From: an uncultured Lachnospiraceae bacterium
GTDB lineage: Bacteria; Bacillota; Clostridia; Lachnospirales; Lachnospiraceae
Assembly (NCBI GenBank): GCA_947363565.1
Contig: CANAPP010000027.1
Span: 1-42,863 of the forward strand
Direction of reading: 5' to 3'
Length of the DNA: 42,863 nucleotides
Numbering within the stretch: the stretch's first letter is position 1; every line of letters starts with the position of its first letter. Below, piece after piece: positions 1-8,612 of the stretch. Made by a program: the position numbers and the translations under genes. The notes beneath the pieces were generated by a model. It was not told the DNA's origin. It did not search any database and saw only the letters and a list, made by a program, of their open reading frames with translations.

Positions 1-713
1 CAGTCCTTTGATCCCACGTCAGCTTGCGGCGGGGAATCTGACTTGCCGGATTTTTTCTGTGAAAGATAAGTAAGCGCGCGTAAGAAAGCACAGGAGACGG
101 TCGAAAAAACAACAAAAAAGCAGATTGCCGCACCAATCGCCCGGGAGGTGTCCATATACCTTTCTGACAGCAGCCAGAACACGATGCTGAATATCCCCGT
201 ACAGATCAGGCTGACAAGAACGTCTTTTTTGGGGGAACGATGTATACATGCTGCATTCCATGCCCCGTATTTTACCGTGAAGAAGAGGTAAACAAGGCCG
301 CCGGCAAGGAGCACCGCCGTCTCTCCTGTAACCAGTGAGAGATTTCCCGACATCAGGATCTGCAGGGTAATCGCCGCTGCGCATACAAGAAACATAATGG
401 CAAATGATAGGTTTCCGGCTTTTGCGGCTCTTTGCTTTTCCAATGCATTGTAATCTGCAACTTTCAGTAATGTTTCTTTTAATTCATTATCCATATGCGC
501 ACCTTCTCTTTTCCCTTTTAAAATCTCTTTGATCTCAACCCCGTAGTATTCGGAAATCTCTACCAGAATGCTCAGGTCGGGCAGATTTGCCCCGGTCTCC
601 CATCTGGAGACGGTCCTTCCTGAAACACCCAGAATCTCTGCCAGTTGTTCCTGGGTGATTCCTTTCTCTTTGCGGAGCTGTTTTAAAAATGCTCCGATTT
701 CTTTTGAATCCAT
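1..713 (-). CDS. XRE-family helix-turn-helix regulator with C-terminal membrane domain (partial)
   Basis: The minus-strand frame opens with ATG at 713 and stays open to the window edge, so about 237 residues are visible and the C-terminus is missing. Residues 1-60 form a classic XRE/Cro helix-turn-helix (IGAFLKQLRKEKGITQEQLA, then GVSGRTVSRWETG). This is followed by hydrophobic segments near residues 105-150 (SGNLSLVTGETAVLLAGG and onward) and further ones at about 165-205, so the DNA-binding head is probably tethered to the membrane by three or four helices. AAGGAG lies 8 bases before the ATG. The family is common in Firmicutes as local, often autoregulatory switches; the ligand and targets cannot be told. 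The confidence reflects the clear HTH, not the function. Confidence 0.85.
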   Translation of the reverse strand, partial: MDSKEIGAFLKQLRKEKGITQEQLAEILGVSGRTVSRWETGANLPDLSILVEISEYYGVEIKEILKGKREGAHMDNELKETLLKVADYNALEKQRAAKAGNLSFAIMFLVCAAAITLQILMSGNLSLVTGETAVLLAGGLVYLFFTVKYGAWNAACIHRSPKKDVLVSLICTGIFSIVFWLLSERYMDTSRAIGAAICFFVVFSTVSCAFLRALTYLSQKKSGKSDSPPQADVGSKD

Positions 714-988
714 AAGTCTTACTCCTTTCCTATTACAGACTAGCATTTTTTGGCGCTGAAGAACACGACACAAAGCAGGAGTTTCAGGATTTTTTACTCA
801 GACATAGATGTCTAAAGCTGTTTTACGGTGAATACGTATTCTAGGAACAGGATAACATCTTTTCGGCAGGCTGACAAAGGTTTCCGGATAAACCGGGAAT
901 ATCCTTAGAGGAATTTTAAAGATTTTCCTGCTAAAATCGTTTTTATCACACGGAAAATGTGAAAAACGTAAGAGGAGAGTGATCAAAG

Positions 989-1549
989 ATGAAAATGTAC
1001 AGGAAAAGCAATCAGAAAAAACGAATGGTACTGCTCTGCCTGTTATGCCTTGCGGGCATCCTCGCCTGCGGCTGCAAAGCCGGCGATGGTTCAGCCGATG
1101 GCGCCGCCGGGGGCACAGCGTCAGGGGGCAGTGATGACGGCGCGGGGAATACAGCGTCCGAAAAAGGCACAGACCGCCGTGCCAAAGGGCAGGAGGATAA
1201 GGATGCCATGCCAAAAGGCGGGGCAGAGCCGGATCTTGAAGGTGAGGTAAAGGAGCTGAAGGAGAATGAGTTTACAGCTATAGCGCATAAAACATGGGAC
1301 GCAGAGGACGGCAGTGTCTGTGTATCTCCGGTATCGGATAACGATGCGGATTTTGAGAAGGTTCTGGTCTCCTTCGATGAGGATACCGATGTTTCCGTCC
1401 GGACGATCTATGACGGAGGGGAAAGATATGAGGACGCAAAGGCAGAAGCGAAAGACCTTAAAGAGGGGGTGAGTGTGAACGTGTGGGGAAAAAGATCCGG
1501 CGAAGTGATCAATGCGGAGGCGATACAGATAATTAAAGTAGTGTTTTGA
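989..1549 (+). CDS. Predicted lipoprotein of unknown function
   Basis: This is a 186-residue secreted lipoprotein candidate. A basic N-terminus is followed by a hydrophobic stretch (residues 13-26) ending in a lipobox (ILAC, lipidated cysteine about residue 27). A low-complexity Gly/Ala/Asp/Ser-rich linker covers about residues 30-75, and an acidic C-terminal domain of about 100 residues follows. The C-terminal domain ends in a short beta-rich segment (INAEAIQIIKVVF) resembling small OB-like extracellular domains, but I do not recognise the family. The ribosome site AGAGGAGAG stands 8 bases upstream. A possible extended -10 (TGCTAAAAT, 929-937) lies upstream without a good -35. The gene stands alone before the diguanylate cyclase, which has its own promoter. 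Confidence 0.75.
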   Translation: MKMYRKSNQKKRMVLLCLLCLAGILACGCKAGDGSADGAAGGTASGGSDDGAGNTASEKGTDRRAKGQEDKDAMPKGGAEPDLEGEVKELKENEFTAIAHKTWDAEDGSVCVSPVSDNDADFEKVLVSFDEDTDVSVRTIYDGGERYEDAKAEAKDLKEGVSVNVWGKRSGEVINAEAIQIIKVVF

Positions 1550-1605
1550 CGGATTACGGAAAAAGGTGTTGACATTAACGTAATTTTCGAGATAATTAAA
1601 GTAGG
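1527..1605 (+). repeat. 15-base direct repeat pair around the lipoprotein stop codon
   Basis: The 15-mer AGATAATTAAAGTAG occurs at 1527-1541, inside the end of the lipoprotein gene, and again at 1591-1605, 64 bases further on. A TTGAC also occurs near both copies. The second copy supplies the -10 element of the promoter at 1570-1597. Confidence 0.8.
1570..1597 (+). promoter_or_regulatory. Sigma-A promoter for the diguanylate cyclase gene
   Basis: A perfect -35 (TTGACA, 1570-1575) is separated by 16 bases from GATAAT (1592-1597). It lies about 75 bases before the diguanylate cyclase start. Confidence 0.65.
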
Positions 1606-1670
1606 AATCTGATGTTTTCCAAAGAATTCCATTGATATTATGATAGTAGTGATAAAAGGAATGAAAAATT

Positions 1671-2615
1671 ATGGAGAAAATTTTAATTGTTGACGACAGC
1701 CTTGTGCAGGCCTCCCGGTTAAAAAGTATTTTAGAGGACGAATATGAGATTACCATCGCGCAGACGGCAACGGACGGGCTTTGTCTCGTGAGACAGGGAG
1801 ATTATTCCCTGATCCTGCTGGATGTGGTCATGCCGGGGATGGACGGCTTTACGCTGCTTAAGAAGCTTCAGGAGGAGATTATTACCCGGAGTATCCCGGT
1901 CATCCTGATCACTAGCCTTTCCGATGTGCAGAATGAATATCAGGGATTGATCTTAGGCGCGGTTGACTACATCGCAAAGCCCTTTAATCCGCTGATCGTA
2001 AAGGCGAGGGTCAACACCCATATCAAGCTTTACAACTACCGGAGACAGGTGGAGCATCAGTCTAAGACCGACCAGTTGACGGGGATTGCGAACAGGCGGC
2101 AGTATGACCATTACAGCAGTATAAGGTGGAGCGAGGCCATCAGGCTTAAGGTTCCGTTTACGATCTGCATGTTCGACATTGACAATTTTAAAGTATATAA
2201 TGATACCTTTGGCCATCCGGCCGGGGATAAGGTCATCGTCGCGGTTGCCCAGACACTGGCAGGCGCTCTGAAGCGGAATACGGATTTTGTCGCCCGGTAT
2301 GGTGGAGAAGAGTTCGTGGCCTGTCTTTTAGGAGACAGCTCGGACAAAGCATTCGAACATATGAAGAAGATCAGGAAGTCGATAGAGGCGCTCTGCATCG
2401 GGCACAACCCTTCCGTATCCCAGTGGGTGACCATCAGTATCGGCGGTGTGACGGTGATCCCAAATGCAGACAGCTCTTATGATTTTTATCTGAAAACGGC
2501 GGACGCCATGCTGTACGACGCGAAAAAACATGGCAGGAACATGGTCGTCTGGGCGGATGAAAAGCTTAAGCAGCTTTGGGAAAGAGAGCCGGTACAGGAA
2601 AGAGGCAGACGATGA
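1671..2615 (+). CDS. Response regulator-diguanylate cyclase (REC-GGDEF)
   Basis: The predicted protein makes cyclic di-GMP from two GTP under control of a phosphorylated receiver. Residues 1-120 are a receiver domain with the acidic pair D8/D9, the phospho-acceptor D51 (LILLDVVMPGMDG) and the KPF lysine near 103. Residues about 130-300 form a GGDEF domain with active-site GGEEF at 211-215. An inhibitory I-site RxxD (R202-D205) sits exactly five residues upstream, so product inhibition is expected. The architecture is PleD-like but with one receiver. The length of 314 residues is normal. AAGGAA lies upstream of the ATG. No histidine kinase is adjacent, so the input is encoded elsewhere. The next gene overlaps its stop codon, suggesting coupled translation. 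Confidence 0.93.
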   Translation: MEKILIVDDSLVQASRLKSILEDEYEITIAQTATDGLCLVRQGDYSLILLDVVMPGMDGFTLLKKLQEEIITRSIPVILITSLSDVQNEYQGLILGAVDYIAKPFNPLIVKARVNTHIKLYNYRRQVEHQSKTDQLTGIANRRQYDHYSSIRWSEAIRLKVPFTICMFDIDNFKVYNDTFGHPAGDKVIVAVAQTLAGALKRNTDFVARYGGEEFVACLLGDSSDKAFEHMKKIRKSIEALCIGHNPSVSQWVTISIGGVTVIPNADSSYDFYLKTADAMLYDAKKHGRNMVVWADEKLKQLWEREPVQERGRR

Positions 2616-3085
2616 TCGGACATTTTGGATTCTCCTACATAGGATTGCTGTTTTTGCTTTTGCTGGTTATCCCCAATATCCTCTGGACAAAAAAGATACC
2701 GCAGGGATATACTGCTGAAAATGAGAACCGGATTTTGCTGGCATTGGAAAGAACCGGAGAGGTACTGACAAGCTGTTTTTCCTTGCTGTTTTCCGACTTT
2801 AATCTGCGTGGATGGACAGCGTGGTCTTTGTGGCTTGTCTTTGCCTTCCTCGCGATGGCACTGTACGAACTGTGGTGGTTTCGCTATTTTCGGAGCGAAC
2901 AGAGACTGTCGGACTTTTACAGCAGCATGCTTGGCATACCTGTGGCAGGAGCAACCCTGCCGGTGACCGCTTTCTTTTTTCTCGGCATATACGGCAGGGT
3001 CATATGGATGCTGATCGCAACAGTGATACTGGGAATCGGACATATCGGCATACATCTTGGGCATCGCAGGGAGATTGCATCCTAA
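2612..3085 (+). CDS. Small integral membrane protein, unknown function
   Basis: This is a 157-residue protein with about four membrane helices: near residues 5-22 (GLLFLLLLVIPNILW), 65-85, 105-125 and 130-148. I choose the start at 2612 because ATGA overlaps the stop of the diguanylate cyclase gene and AGGAAAGAGG lies upstream. An in-frame ATG at 2576 would place 36 more bases inside the upstream gene. No catalytic motif is visible. Translational coupling suggests co-expression with the cyclase, but a functional link is inference. It ends only 7 bases before the convergent ABC-F gene. Confidence 0.7.
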   Translation: MIGHFGFSYIGLLFLLLLVIPNILWTKKIPQGYTAENENRILLALERTGEVLTSCFSLLFSDFNLRGWTAWSLWLVFAFLAMALYELWWFRYFRSEQRLSDFYSSMLGIPVAGATLPVTAFFFLGIYGRVIWMLIATVILGIGHIGIHLGHRREIAS

Positions 3086-3092
3086 GTCCGGC

Positions 3093-5057
3093 TTACTCTG
3101 CCAGCTCTTCCCACTTTTCATAAAGCTCTTCCAGTTCCTGTGCGATCCCGGTCTTTTCCATTGCAAGTTCCTGGCATCGGACAGAATTTGTGTACACTTC
3201 TTCCTGGGTCATCAGGCGGTCGATGGCGCTGTCCCTGTCTTCCAGTTCAGCAATGCGCTGCTCGGTCTTATTAAGGTCATTCAACCGTTTCCGCCTGCGG
3301 GCCTGGGCTTCCTTTTGCTCCTGCCAGCTTGCCTTGGAGCTGCTGAAAGCAGCGGAATCATCCAGAGAGCCGGGAAGCCTTGTATTTTGGGAACCGGGGC
3401 TGTAGGAAGGAGTGCCGCCTGCTGTATTCGCACAGGAGTAAGCCGCGGTCAATTCATCCCGTTTTTCAAGGTAATAATCATAATTTCCGATATAGTTGAC
3501 AAAGGTCTGGTTCACCAGGTCTAAGATCCTCGTCGCTGTCTGGTTGATAAAGTATCGGTCGTGGGAGACATAGAGGACTGTCCCTGTGTAATCGTTCACC
3601 GCCTTTTCCAGTATCTCTTTTGAGACGATATCCAAGTGGTTCGTCGGCTCATCCAGGATGAGGAAGTTGGCTTCAGAGAGCATTAGTTTTGCCAGGGACA
3701 CACGCCCCCGTTCCCCGCCGCTCAAGTCCCCGATCAGCTTGAACACATCGTCCCCGGTAAAGAGAAAAGCAGCAAGCATATTGCGGATCTCCGTGTTGGT
3801 GAGGGACGGATAGTCGTCGGATATCTCTTCAAAAATCGTCTTTTCCATGTGGAGCACGTGATGTTCCTGGTCGTAGTAGCCGATCTGTACGTTCGTTCCC
3901 AAGGTAAACTGCCCGGTATCGGCGGGAAGGACACGGTTTAAGATTTTTAACAAAGTAGTCTTTCCTGTGCCGTTGTCCCCGATGACTGCCACATGTTCTC
4001 CCCGCTTGATCTCAAAGTTCACATCAGAAAAGAGGGTGTGGGGCGGGAAGGATTTGCTGAGGTGTTCTACGGACAGCACATCGTTGCCGCTTGTACAGGA
4101 AGGTTCTAATTTCAGGTGGATCTCCGCATGAAGCTCTACGGGTTTTTCCACAGGCTTTATCTTTTCCAGCATCTTTTCCCGGCTTTCCGCCCGTTTGATG
4201 GATTTTTCCCGGTTGAAGGAGCGCAGCTTTTCGATGACCGCCTCCTGATGCTTGATTTCCTGCTGCTGGTTTAAGTATTCTTTTAACATGGCATCCCGGA
4301 GCATCTTTTTCTTCTCGGCGTACTGGGTGTAGTTGCCGGAGTACATCATCAGTTTCCCATTCTCAATCTCGATGATCTTGGTGACTACCCGGTTTAAAAA
4401 ATACCGGTCGTGGGAGACGATCAAAACTGCTCCCGGGTAATTTAAAAGATAAGTCTCAAGCCATGCGATGGAATTAAGGTCTAAATGGTTGGTAGGCTCG
4501 TCAAGAAGCAGGATGTCGGGTTTGGTAAGAAGAAGCTTTCCTAAAGAGACACGGGTCTTCTGGCCTCCGGAGAGGGCCGTGATCTGCTTTTTAAACTCAT
4601 CTTCCGCAAATCCCAATCCTTTGAGTACGCCGATAACCTCGCTCTCATAGGCATAGCCGTTGGCGCGCTCGAATTCTGCCGTCAGGCGGTTATAGGACTC
4701 CATAAGGCTCTCAAGCCGTCCGCCGGACAGATGCTTCATCTCCACCTCCATCTGCCTGAGGCGTCTTTCTGTCTCTATAATCTCGGCTTTTGCGGTTTTG
4801 ACTTCTTCATAGATGGAATTATCCCCGGACATGTCCTGATGCTGGGCAAGATAACCTAAAGTCCTGCCTTTAGTGAGCGCTATATTTCCGCCGTCAAGGG
4901 GCAGTTCGCCCACGATCATTTTGAGAATCGTGGATTTTCCGGCGCCGTTAATGCCTACAAGGGCGCACTTTTCATGGTCTTCTATATGGAAAGAGCCGTC
5001 GGTGACAATTACATCTTCACCGAATGCTTTGCTGATTTTCTGGCATGATAATATCAT
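3093..5057 (-). CDS. ABC-F family ATPase (ribosome-associated type)
   Basis: The protein has 654 residues with two ABC ATPase domains in tandem and no membrane helices, which is the hallmark of the ABC-F class acting on the ribosome (translation factors and antibiotic-resistance proteins). First domain: Walker A GINGAGKST (35-43), signature LSGGQKTRVSLGK, Walker B ILLLDEPTNHLD. Second domain: Walker A GDNGTGKTT (about 360), signature LSGGERGRVSLAK, Walker B FLILDEPTNHLD. A charged linker of about 80 residues joins them, and a coiled-coil C-terminal tail (about 570-654) follows, as in the YdiF/Uup-like branch. AGGAGG precedes the ATG. It is divergent from rex. Whether it gives antibiotic resistance or is a housekeeping factor cannot be read from the motifs. 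Confidence 0.93.
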   Translation of the reverse strand: MILSCQKISKAFGEDVIVTDGSFHIEDHEKCALVGINGAGKSTILKMIVGELPLDGGNIALTKGRTLGYLAQHQDMSGDNSIYEEVKTAKAEIIETERRLRQMEVEMKHLSGGRLESLMESYNRLTAEFERANGYAYESEVIGVLKGLGFAEDEFKKQITALSGGQKTRVSLGKLLLTKPDILLLDEPTNHLDLNSIAWLETYLLNYPGAVLIVSHDRYFLNRVVTKIIEIENGKLMMYSGNYTQYAEKKKMLRDAMLKEYLNQQQEIKHQEAVIEKLRSFNREKSIKRAESREKMLEKIKPVEKPVELHAEIHLKLEPSCTSGNDVLSVEHLSKSFPPHTLFSDVNFEIKRGEHVAVIGDNGTGKTTLLKILNRVLPADTGQFTLGTNVQIGYYDQEHHVLHMEKTIFEEISDDYPSLTNTEIRNMLAAFLFTGDDVFKLIGDLSGGERGRVSLAKLMLSEANFLILDEPTNHLDIVSKEILEKAVNDYTGTVLYVSHDRYFINQTATRILDLVNQTFVNYIGNYDYYLEKRDELTAAYSCANTAGGTPSYSPGSQNTRLPGSLDDSAAFSSSKASWQEQKEAQARRRKRLNDLNKTEQRIAELEDRDSAIDRLMTQEEVYTNSVRCQELAMEKTGIAQELEELYEKWEELAE

Positions 5058-5101
5058 AGTATCCTCCTGATTTTATACCTTTTGCGGGCGTATCTTCTAT
5101 C

Positions 5102-5129
5102 ATTATAGCGAAAATAAATGAAAACACAA
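5102..5129 (-). promoter_or_regulatory. Promoter for the ABC-F gene
   Basis: On the minus strand, TTGTGT (5129-5124) and TATAAT (5107-5102) are separated by 16 bases. The leader to the ATG is only about 40 bases, so there is little room for the attenuator seen before some ABC-F resistance genes. Confidence 0.5.
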
Positions 5130-5138
5130 CCAAAAAGT

Positions 5139-5167
5139 TTGACTTTGGTAGGACAATTTACTATAAT
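5139..5167 (+). promoter_or_regulatory. Sigma-A promoter for rex
   Basis: TTGACT (5139-5144), a 17-base spacer and a perfect TATAAT (5162-5167) lie just upstream of the rex start. The -35 is only 9 bases from the -35 of the divergent ABC-F promoter. I see no Rex-type palindrome here, so simple autoregulation is not supported. Confidence 0.75.
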
Positions 5168-5199
5168 ATTTTTATGAAAGAAATGGAAGGTGAACATCA

Positions 5200-5847
5200 G
5201 TGGAAGAAAGAGGGATTTCTCAGGCGGTCATCCGAAGGCTGCCACGATACTACAGATACTTAGGGGAATTGCTTGAAAATGGTGTGGAGCGTATTTCATC
5301 CAATGACCTAAGTAAGAAGATGAAAGTCACAGCTTCCCAGATTCGGCAGGATCTTAATAATTTTGGGGGATTTGGACAACAAGGTTATGGCTACAATGTG
5401 AAGTATCTATATACAGAGATCGGAAAGATTCTTGGTCTTGAAGAAGACCATAACATGATCATTATCGGAGCAGGTAATCTTGGGCAGGCACTTGCCAACT
5501 ATGCGGCTTTTGAGAACAGGGGATTTATCTTGAAGGGCATATTTGATGTGAATCCAAGGCTTAACGGTGTCTCCATCCGCGGCGTGCCGATTCGCATGAT
5601 GGATGAGCTTAAAAGTTTTGTCCAGAGCAATGATGTGGAGATAGCAGCGCTCACGATCCCGAAGGAGAAGGCGATCGAGGTCGCGAACCTTCTGGTGGAT
5701 AACGGAGTGTGCGCAATCTGGAATTTTGCCCATACGGATCTGAACCTGCCGGATAATATTATTGTGGAGAATGTGCATTTGTCGGAAAGCCTGATGCAGT
5801 TATCATACAACATCAGCAGATATCGTCAGGAGCATAAACAATCATAG
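5200..5847 (+). CDS. rex: Redox-sensing transcriptional repressor Rex
   Basis: Rex senses the NADH/NAD+ ratio and represses fermentation and electron-transfer genes when NADH is low. The N-terminal winged helix spans about residues 1-75, including SQIRQDLNNFGGFGQQGYGY, the family's recognition region. The Rossmann domain starts at about 85 with the dinucleotide motif IIIGAGNLG (G90, G92, G95). The 215-residue length matches the family. The start is GTG at 5200 with GGAAGGTG 5-8 bases upstream; no ATG fits. It is transcribed alone from 5139-5167, and a stem-loop follows. Rex-type operators upstream of the alcohol dehydrogenase at 20307 give a plausible in-window target. Confidence 0.97.
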   Translation: MEERGISQAVIRRLPRYYRYLGELLENGVERISSNDLSKKMKVTASQIRQDLNNFGGFGQQGYGYNVKYLYTEIGKILGLEEDHNMIIIGAGNLGQALANYAAFENRGFILKGIFDVNPRLNGVSIRGVPIRMMDELKSFVQSNDVEIAALTIPKEKAIEVANLLVDNGVCAIWNFAHTDLNLPDNIIVENVHLSESLMQLSYNISRYRQEHKQS

Positions 5848-5855
5848 CCAAAGAG

Positions 5856-5909
5856 ACGTGTAATGACGAGCCGTGCTGGAAGCTGGCTTGTTTTTACACG
5901 TTCTTTTGT
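5856..5909 (+). terminator. Long stem-loop after rex, possible terminator
   Basis: ACGTGTAA (5856-5863) pairs perfectly with TTACACGT (5894-5901). Weaker internal pairing (AGCC with GGCT) fills the loop, and a T-rich stretch (TTCTTTTG) follows. The stem is modest and the T-tract is interrupted, so it may terminate only partly before the next gene. Confidence 0.4.
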
Positions 5910-5931
5910 ATGCGGGAAGGGGAGCAGGATC

Positions 5932-7428
5932 ATGAGATATTTACCTGGGGCGCGTCAGATGAAGGCAGCGGACCAGTATACGATAAATGTCCTTGGAGTG
6001 CCGTCACTGGAGCTTATGGAGAGGGCTGCTGCGGCTTGCGTCAGGACGCTTAAGGAGCAGCTTGAAGGTTTTCCAAAGATAGGCGTGGTGTGCGGTTCCG
6101 GGAATAATGGGGGCGATGGATTTGCTATCGCAAGAATGCTTAAGAGGGACGGATATGAGGTTACGGCAATTTTGGCAGGGAACCGTGAACGGTGCACAAA
6201 GGAGTGCGAAAAGCAGCTCCGGCTTTTTGAAGAGGCAGGAGGAATTGTTGGAAATGAATTTACGGAGGAAGAATATAGTGTTATTGTAGATGCTCTTTTC
6301 GGCGTGGGATTAAGCCGTGATATCGAAGGGAGATATCTGAGCCTTCTTGATGCCATGAACCGGGCGGAGGCGTTTAAGTTTGCCGTCGATATCCCGTCGG
6401 GAGTTTCAGCAGATACAGGACATATCCTTGGAGCGGCGTTTTTTGCAGACCTTACGGTGACTTTTCAGGAAAAGAAGTTCGGAATGGCGGTATATCCGGG
6501 AAAGGAACTGGCGGGGAATGTAGTCATCGCGGATATCGGAATCAGTGAGCAGATGTTCAAGGAGGATGGAACGGCGGTTATCGAGTATGAAGGGGCGGAG
6601 TACCAAAGTCTCCTTCCGCCAAGAAAAGAAGACTCCCACAAGGGAACATACGGGAAGGTGCTTGTCATCGCAGGCAGCAAAGGAATGTGCGGCGCGGCGT
6701 ATTTTAATGCGAAAGCGGCGTATATGTCCGGGGCAGGACTGGTTAAAATATATACTGCAGAAGAAAACAGGGCAGTCTTGCAGCAGCTTTTGCCGGAGGC
6801 AATCATTGTTCCTTATGAGAGATTTGATGAGGAAGAGCTGAAAAGGCATCTTTTGTGGGCGGATGTTGTGTGCGTCGGCTCCGGCATCGGGATGGGAGAC
6901 ATTGCCAGGAGGCATATGGAAACAGTGCTCTTACATGGGAATTGCCCATGTGTGATTGACGCGGACGGACTGAATATCCTGAGCGGGGATGAGGAGCTTT
7001 CCGGACTGCTGACGGAGGGCAGGTATGTCCTGACACCCCACATGAAGGAGATGTCGCGGCTGACGGGGCGCTCCGTGGCGGATATAAAAAATGACCGTCT
7101 CAAGGTGCTGAAGGACTACGCAGAAAAGACGGGAGCAGTGTGCGTCCTGAAAGATTCCCGGACGCTGATCGGGAAAGAAGGGGAGAGGACTGTCCTTAAC
7201 CCGTCGGGGAACAGCGCTATGGCAAAAGCGGGCTCCGGAGATATCCTTGCAGGCATAATCGCCGGATTTTTAGCCCAGGGCCTTGGATGCTTTGACGGGG
7301 CGGTGCTTGGTGCGTATATCCACGGAAGGGCAGGGGACTGCGCCCGCGGGGAAAAAGGAAACTACAGTGTGATGGCGGAAGATATCATTTCGCAGATAGG
7401 TACTGCAATCAATGAATGTGCAGGATGA
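5932..7428 (+). CDS. nnr: Bifunctional NAD(P)H-hydrate epimerase / ADP-dependent NAD(P)H-hydrate dehydratase
   Basis: The predicted enzyme repairs hydrated NADH and NADPH. The N-terminal epimerase domain (YjeF_N, about residues 1-210) carries CGSGNNGGDGF (54-64), VDALFGVGL and VDIPSGVSADTG. The C-terminal dehydratase domain (about 225-498) carries GKVLVIAGSKGMCGAAY, VLTPHMKEMSRLTG and NPSGNSAMAKAGSGD, the ADP/ribokinase-like core. The 498-residue length is standard for the fusion. I choose ATG at 5932, preceded by GGGAAGGGGAG. A longer in-frame start at 5863 would add residues unlike the family and overlap the stem-loop. The neighbouring alr and ndoA are the usual Firmicute partners, in the same direction with an 18-base gap. 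Confidence 0.95.
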   Translation: MRYLPGARQMKAADQYTINVLGVPSLELMERAAAACVRTLKEQLEGFPKIGVVCGSGNNGGDGFAIARMLKRDGYEVTAILAGNRERCTKECEKQLRLFEEAGGIVGNEFTEEEYSVIVDALFGVGLSRDIEGRYLSLLDAMNRAEAFKFAVDIPSGVSADTGHILGAAFFADLTVTFQEKKFGMAVYPGKELAGNVVIADIGISEQMFKEDGTAVIEYEGAEYQSLLPPRKEDSHKGTYGKVLVIAGSKGMCGAAYFNAKAAYMSGAGLVKIYTAEENRAVLQQLLPEAIIVPYERFDEEELKRHLLWADVVCVGSGIGMGDIARRHMETVLLHGNCPCVIDADGLNILSGDEELSGLLTEGRYVLTPHMKEMSRLTGRSVADIKNDRLKVLKDYAEKTGAVCVLKDSRTLIGKEGERTVLNPSGNSAMAKAGSGDILAGIIAGFLAQGLGCFDGAVLGAYIHGRAGDCARGEKGNYSVMAEDIISQIGTAINECAG

Positions 7429-7445
7429 GAAGACGGAGGGATAAG

Positions 7446-8612
7446 ATGGAGAAGTATACGAGGGTACGGGCAAAAGTTGACCTTGACGCAGTAGAATATA
7501 ATGTTGACCGGATGAAGGACAACACGAAGGAGGGCGTAAAGGTAATCGTGGTCATCAAGGCGGACGGCTACGGCCACGGAGGGCTGCAGATCGCGCGGAT
7601 GCTTTCTGACAAGGAGTATGTCTGGGGCTTTGCGGTGGCAACCCTTGACGAGGCGGTGTTCCTGAAAAAAAGAGGCATCTATAAGCCTGTGCTGGCATTG
7701 GGATGCGTGTTCCCGGACCAGCGGGAGAGGCTTTTGGAATATAAGGTCCGGATAACCGTCTATACGGCAGAGATGGCAAAGGAAGTGTCGGACCTGGCGG
7801 TAAAGCTTGACCAGAAAGCGTACATCCACATTAAGATTGACACCGGGATGTCGAGGCTTGGATTTATGCCGGATGAGGAGAGCGCAGACGAAATCGCAGC
7901 TATCGCAGCTATGCCGAATCTTGTGATGGAAGGGATGTTCACCCATTTTTCCAAGGCCGACGAGACGGATAAGACATATACGGAAAAACAGATGGAAAAA
8001 TATATATGGATGAAGGATGCGCTTGAGAAACGGGGCGTTCATTTTACCTATTACCATTGTTCCAACAGCGCGGGAATCATCGATATCCCGGAGGCAAATA
8101 TGAACCTGGTGCGCTGCGGCATCTCCACTTACGGCTTATATCCGTCGGCGGAGGTAAAGAAAGAGAATGTGCCGCTAAAGCCTGCGATGGAGCTGATTAG
8201 CCATGTTGCCCATGTAAAATGGGTGGATGCGGGAACGCTTATCAGCTACGGCGGAACGTTTGTCACGGAGAGAAGGACAAAGATTGTCACGGTCCCGGTA
8301 GGGTACGGGGACGGTTATCCGAGGAGCCTTTCCAATAAAGGCATTGTCCTGATACGCGGCAAGAGGGCAAGAATCTTAGGGCGCGTGTGCATGGACCAGC
8401 TTATGGTTGACGGGACGGATATAGATGATGTGCAATTCGGGGACCGGGTTACATTGATCGGGAGAGACGGCGATGAGGTGCTGGCGGTGGAGGAGCTCAG
8501 CGAGCTGGCGGAGCGGTTTAACTATGAGTTCGTCTGCAACCTGGGGAAGCGGGTCCCTCACGAATTTATCCGGCACGGCGAAGTGATTGAGCAGAGGGAT
8601 TATTTTAACTAA
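7446..8612 (+). CDS. alr: Alanine racemase
   Basis: This PLP enzyme interconverts L- and D-alanine, supplying D-alanine for peptidoglycan. The PLP lysine is K38 in VIKADGYGHG. The second catalytic base is Tyr268 in ISYGGTF. Other family motifs are MEGMFTHFSKAD, CGISTYGLYP, VPVGYGDGYPR and GRVCMDQLMVD. Length is 388 residues, as usual. ATG 7446 is chosen because GGAGG stands 5 bases upstream; an in-frame ATG at 7416 would overlap the previous gene. It sits between the NAD(P)HX repair enzyme and the NdoA-type toxin. Confidence 0.97.
   Translation: MEKYTRVRAKVDLDAVEYNVDRMKDNTKEGVKVIVVIKADGYGHGGLQIARMLSDKEYVWGFAVATLDEAVFLKKRGIYKPVLALGCVFPDQRERLLEYKVRITVYTAEMAKEVSDLAVKLDQKAYIHIKIDTGMSRLGFMPDEESADEIAAIAAMPNLVMEGMFTHFSKADETDKTYTEKQMEKYIWMKDALEKRGVHFTYYHCSNSAGIIDIPEANMNLVRCGISTYGLYPSAEVKKENVPLKPAMELISHVAHVKWVDAGTLISYGGTFVTERRTKIVTVPVGYGDGYPRSLSNKGIVLIRGKRARILGRVCMDQLMVDGTDIDDVQFGDRVTLIGRDGDEVLAVEELSELAERFNYEFVCNLGKRVPHEFIRHGEVIEQRDYFN

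Noticed and set aside
1121-1756. A 211-residue frame on the minus strand
   Set aside because: It runs across a lipoprotein with a good signal peptide and the start of a receiver domain; the translation shows no domain.
5139-5199. Rex autoregulation site at its own promoter
   Set aside because: I found no TTGTTAA-N4-TTAACAA-like palindrome between the promoter and the start.
5863-5931. Longer N-terminus for the NAD(P)HX repair enzyme
   Set aside because: The added 23 residues do not resemble the family, and the ATG at 5932 has a much better ribosome site.
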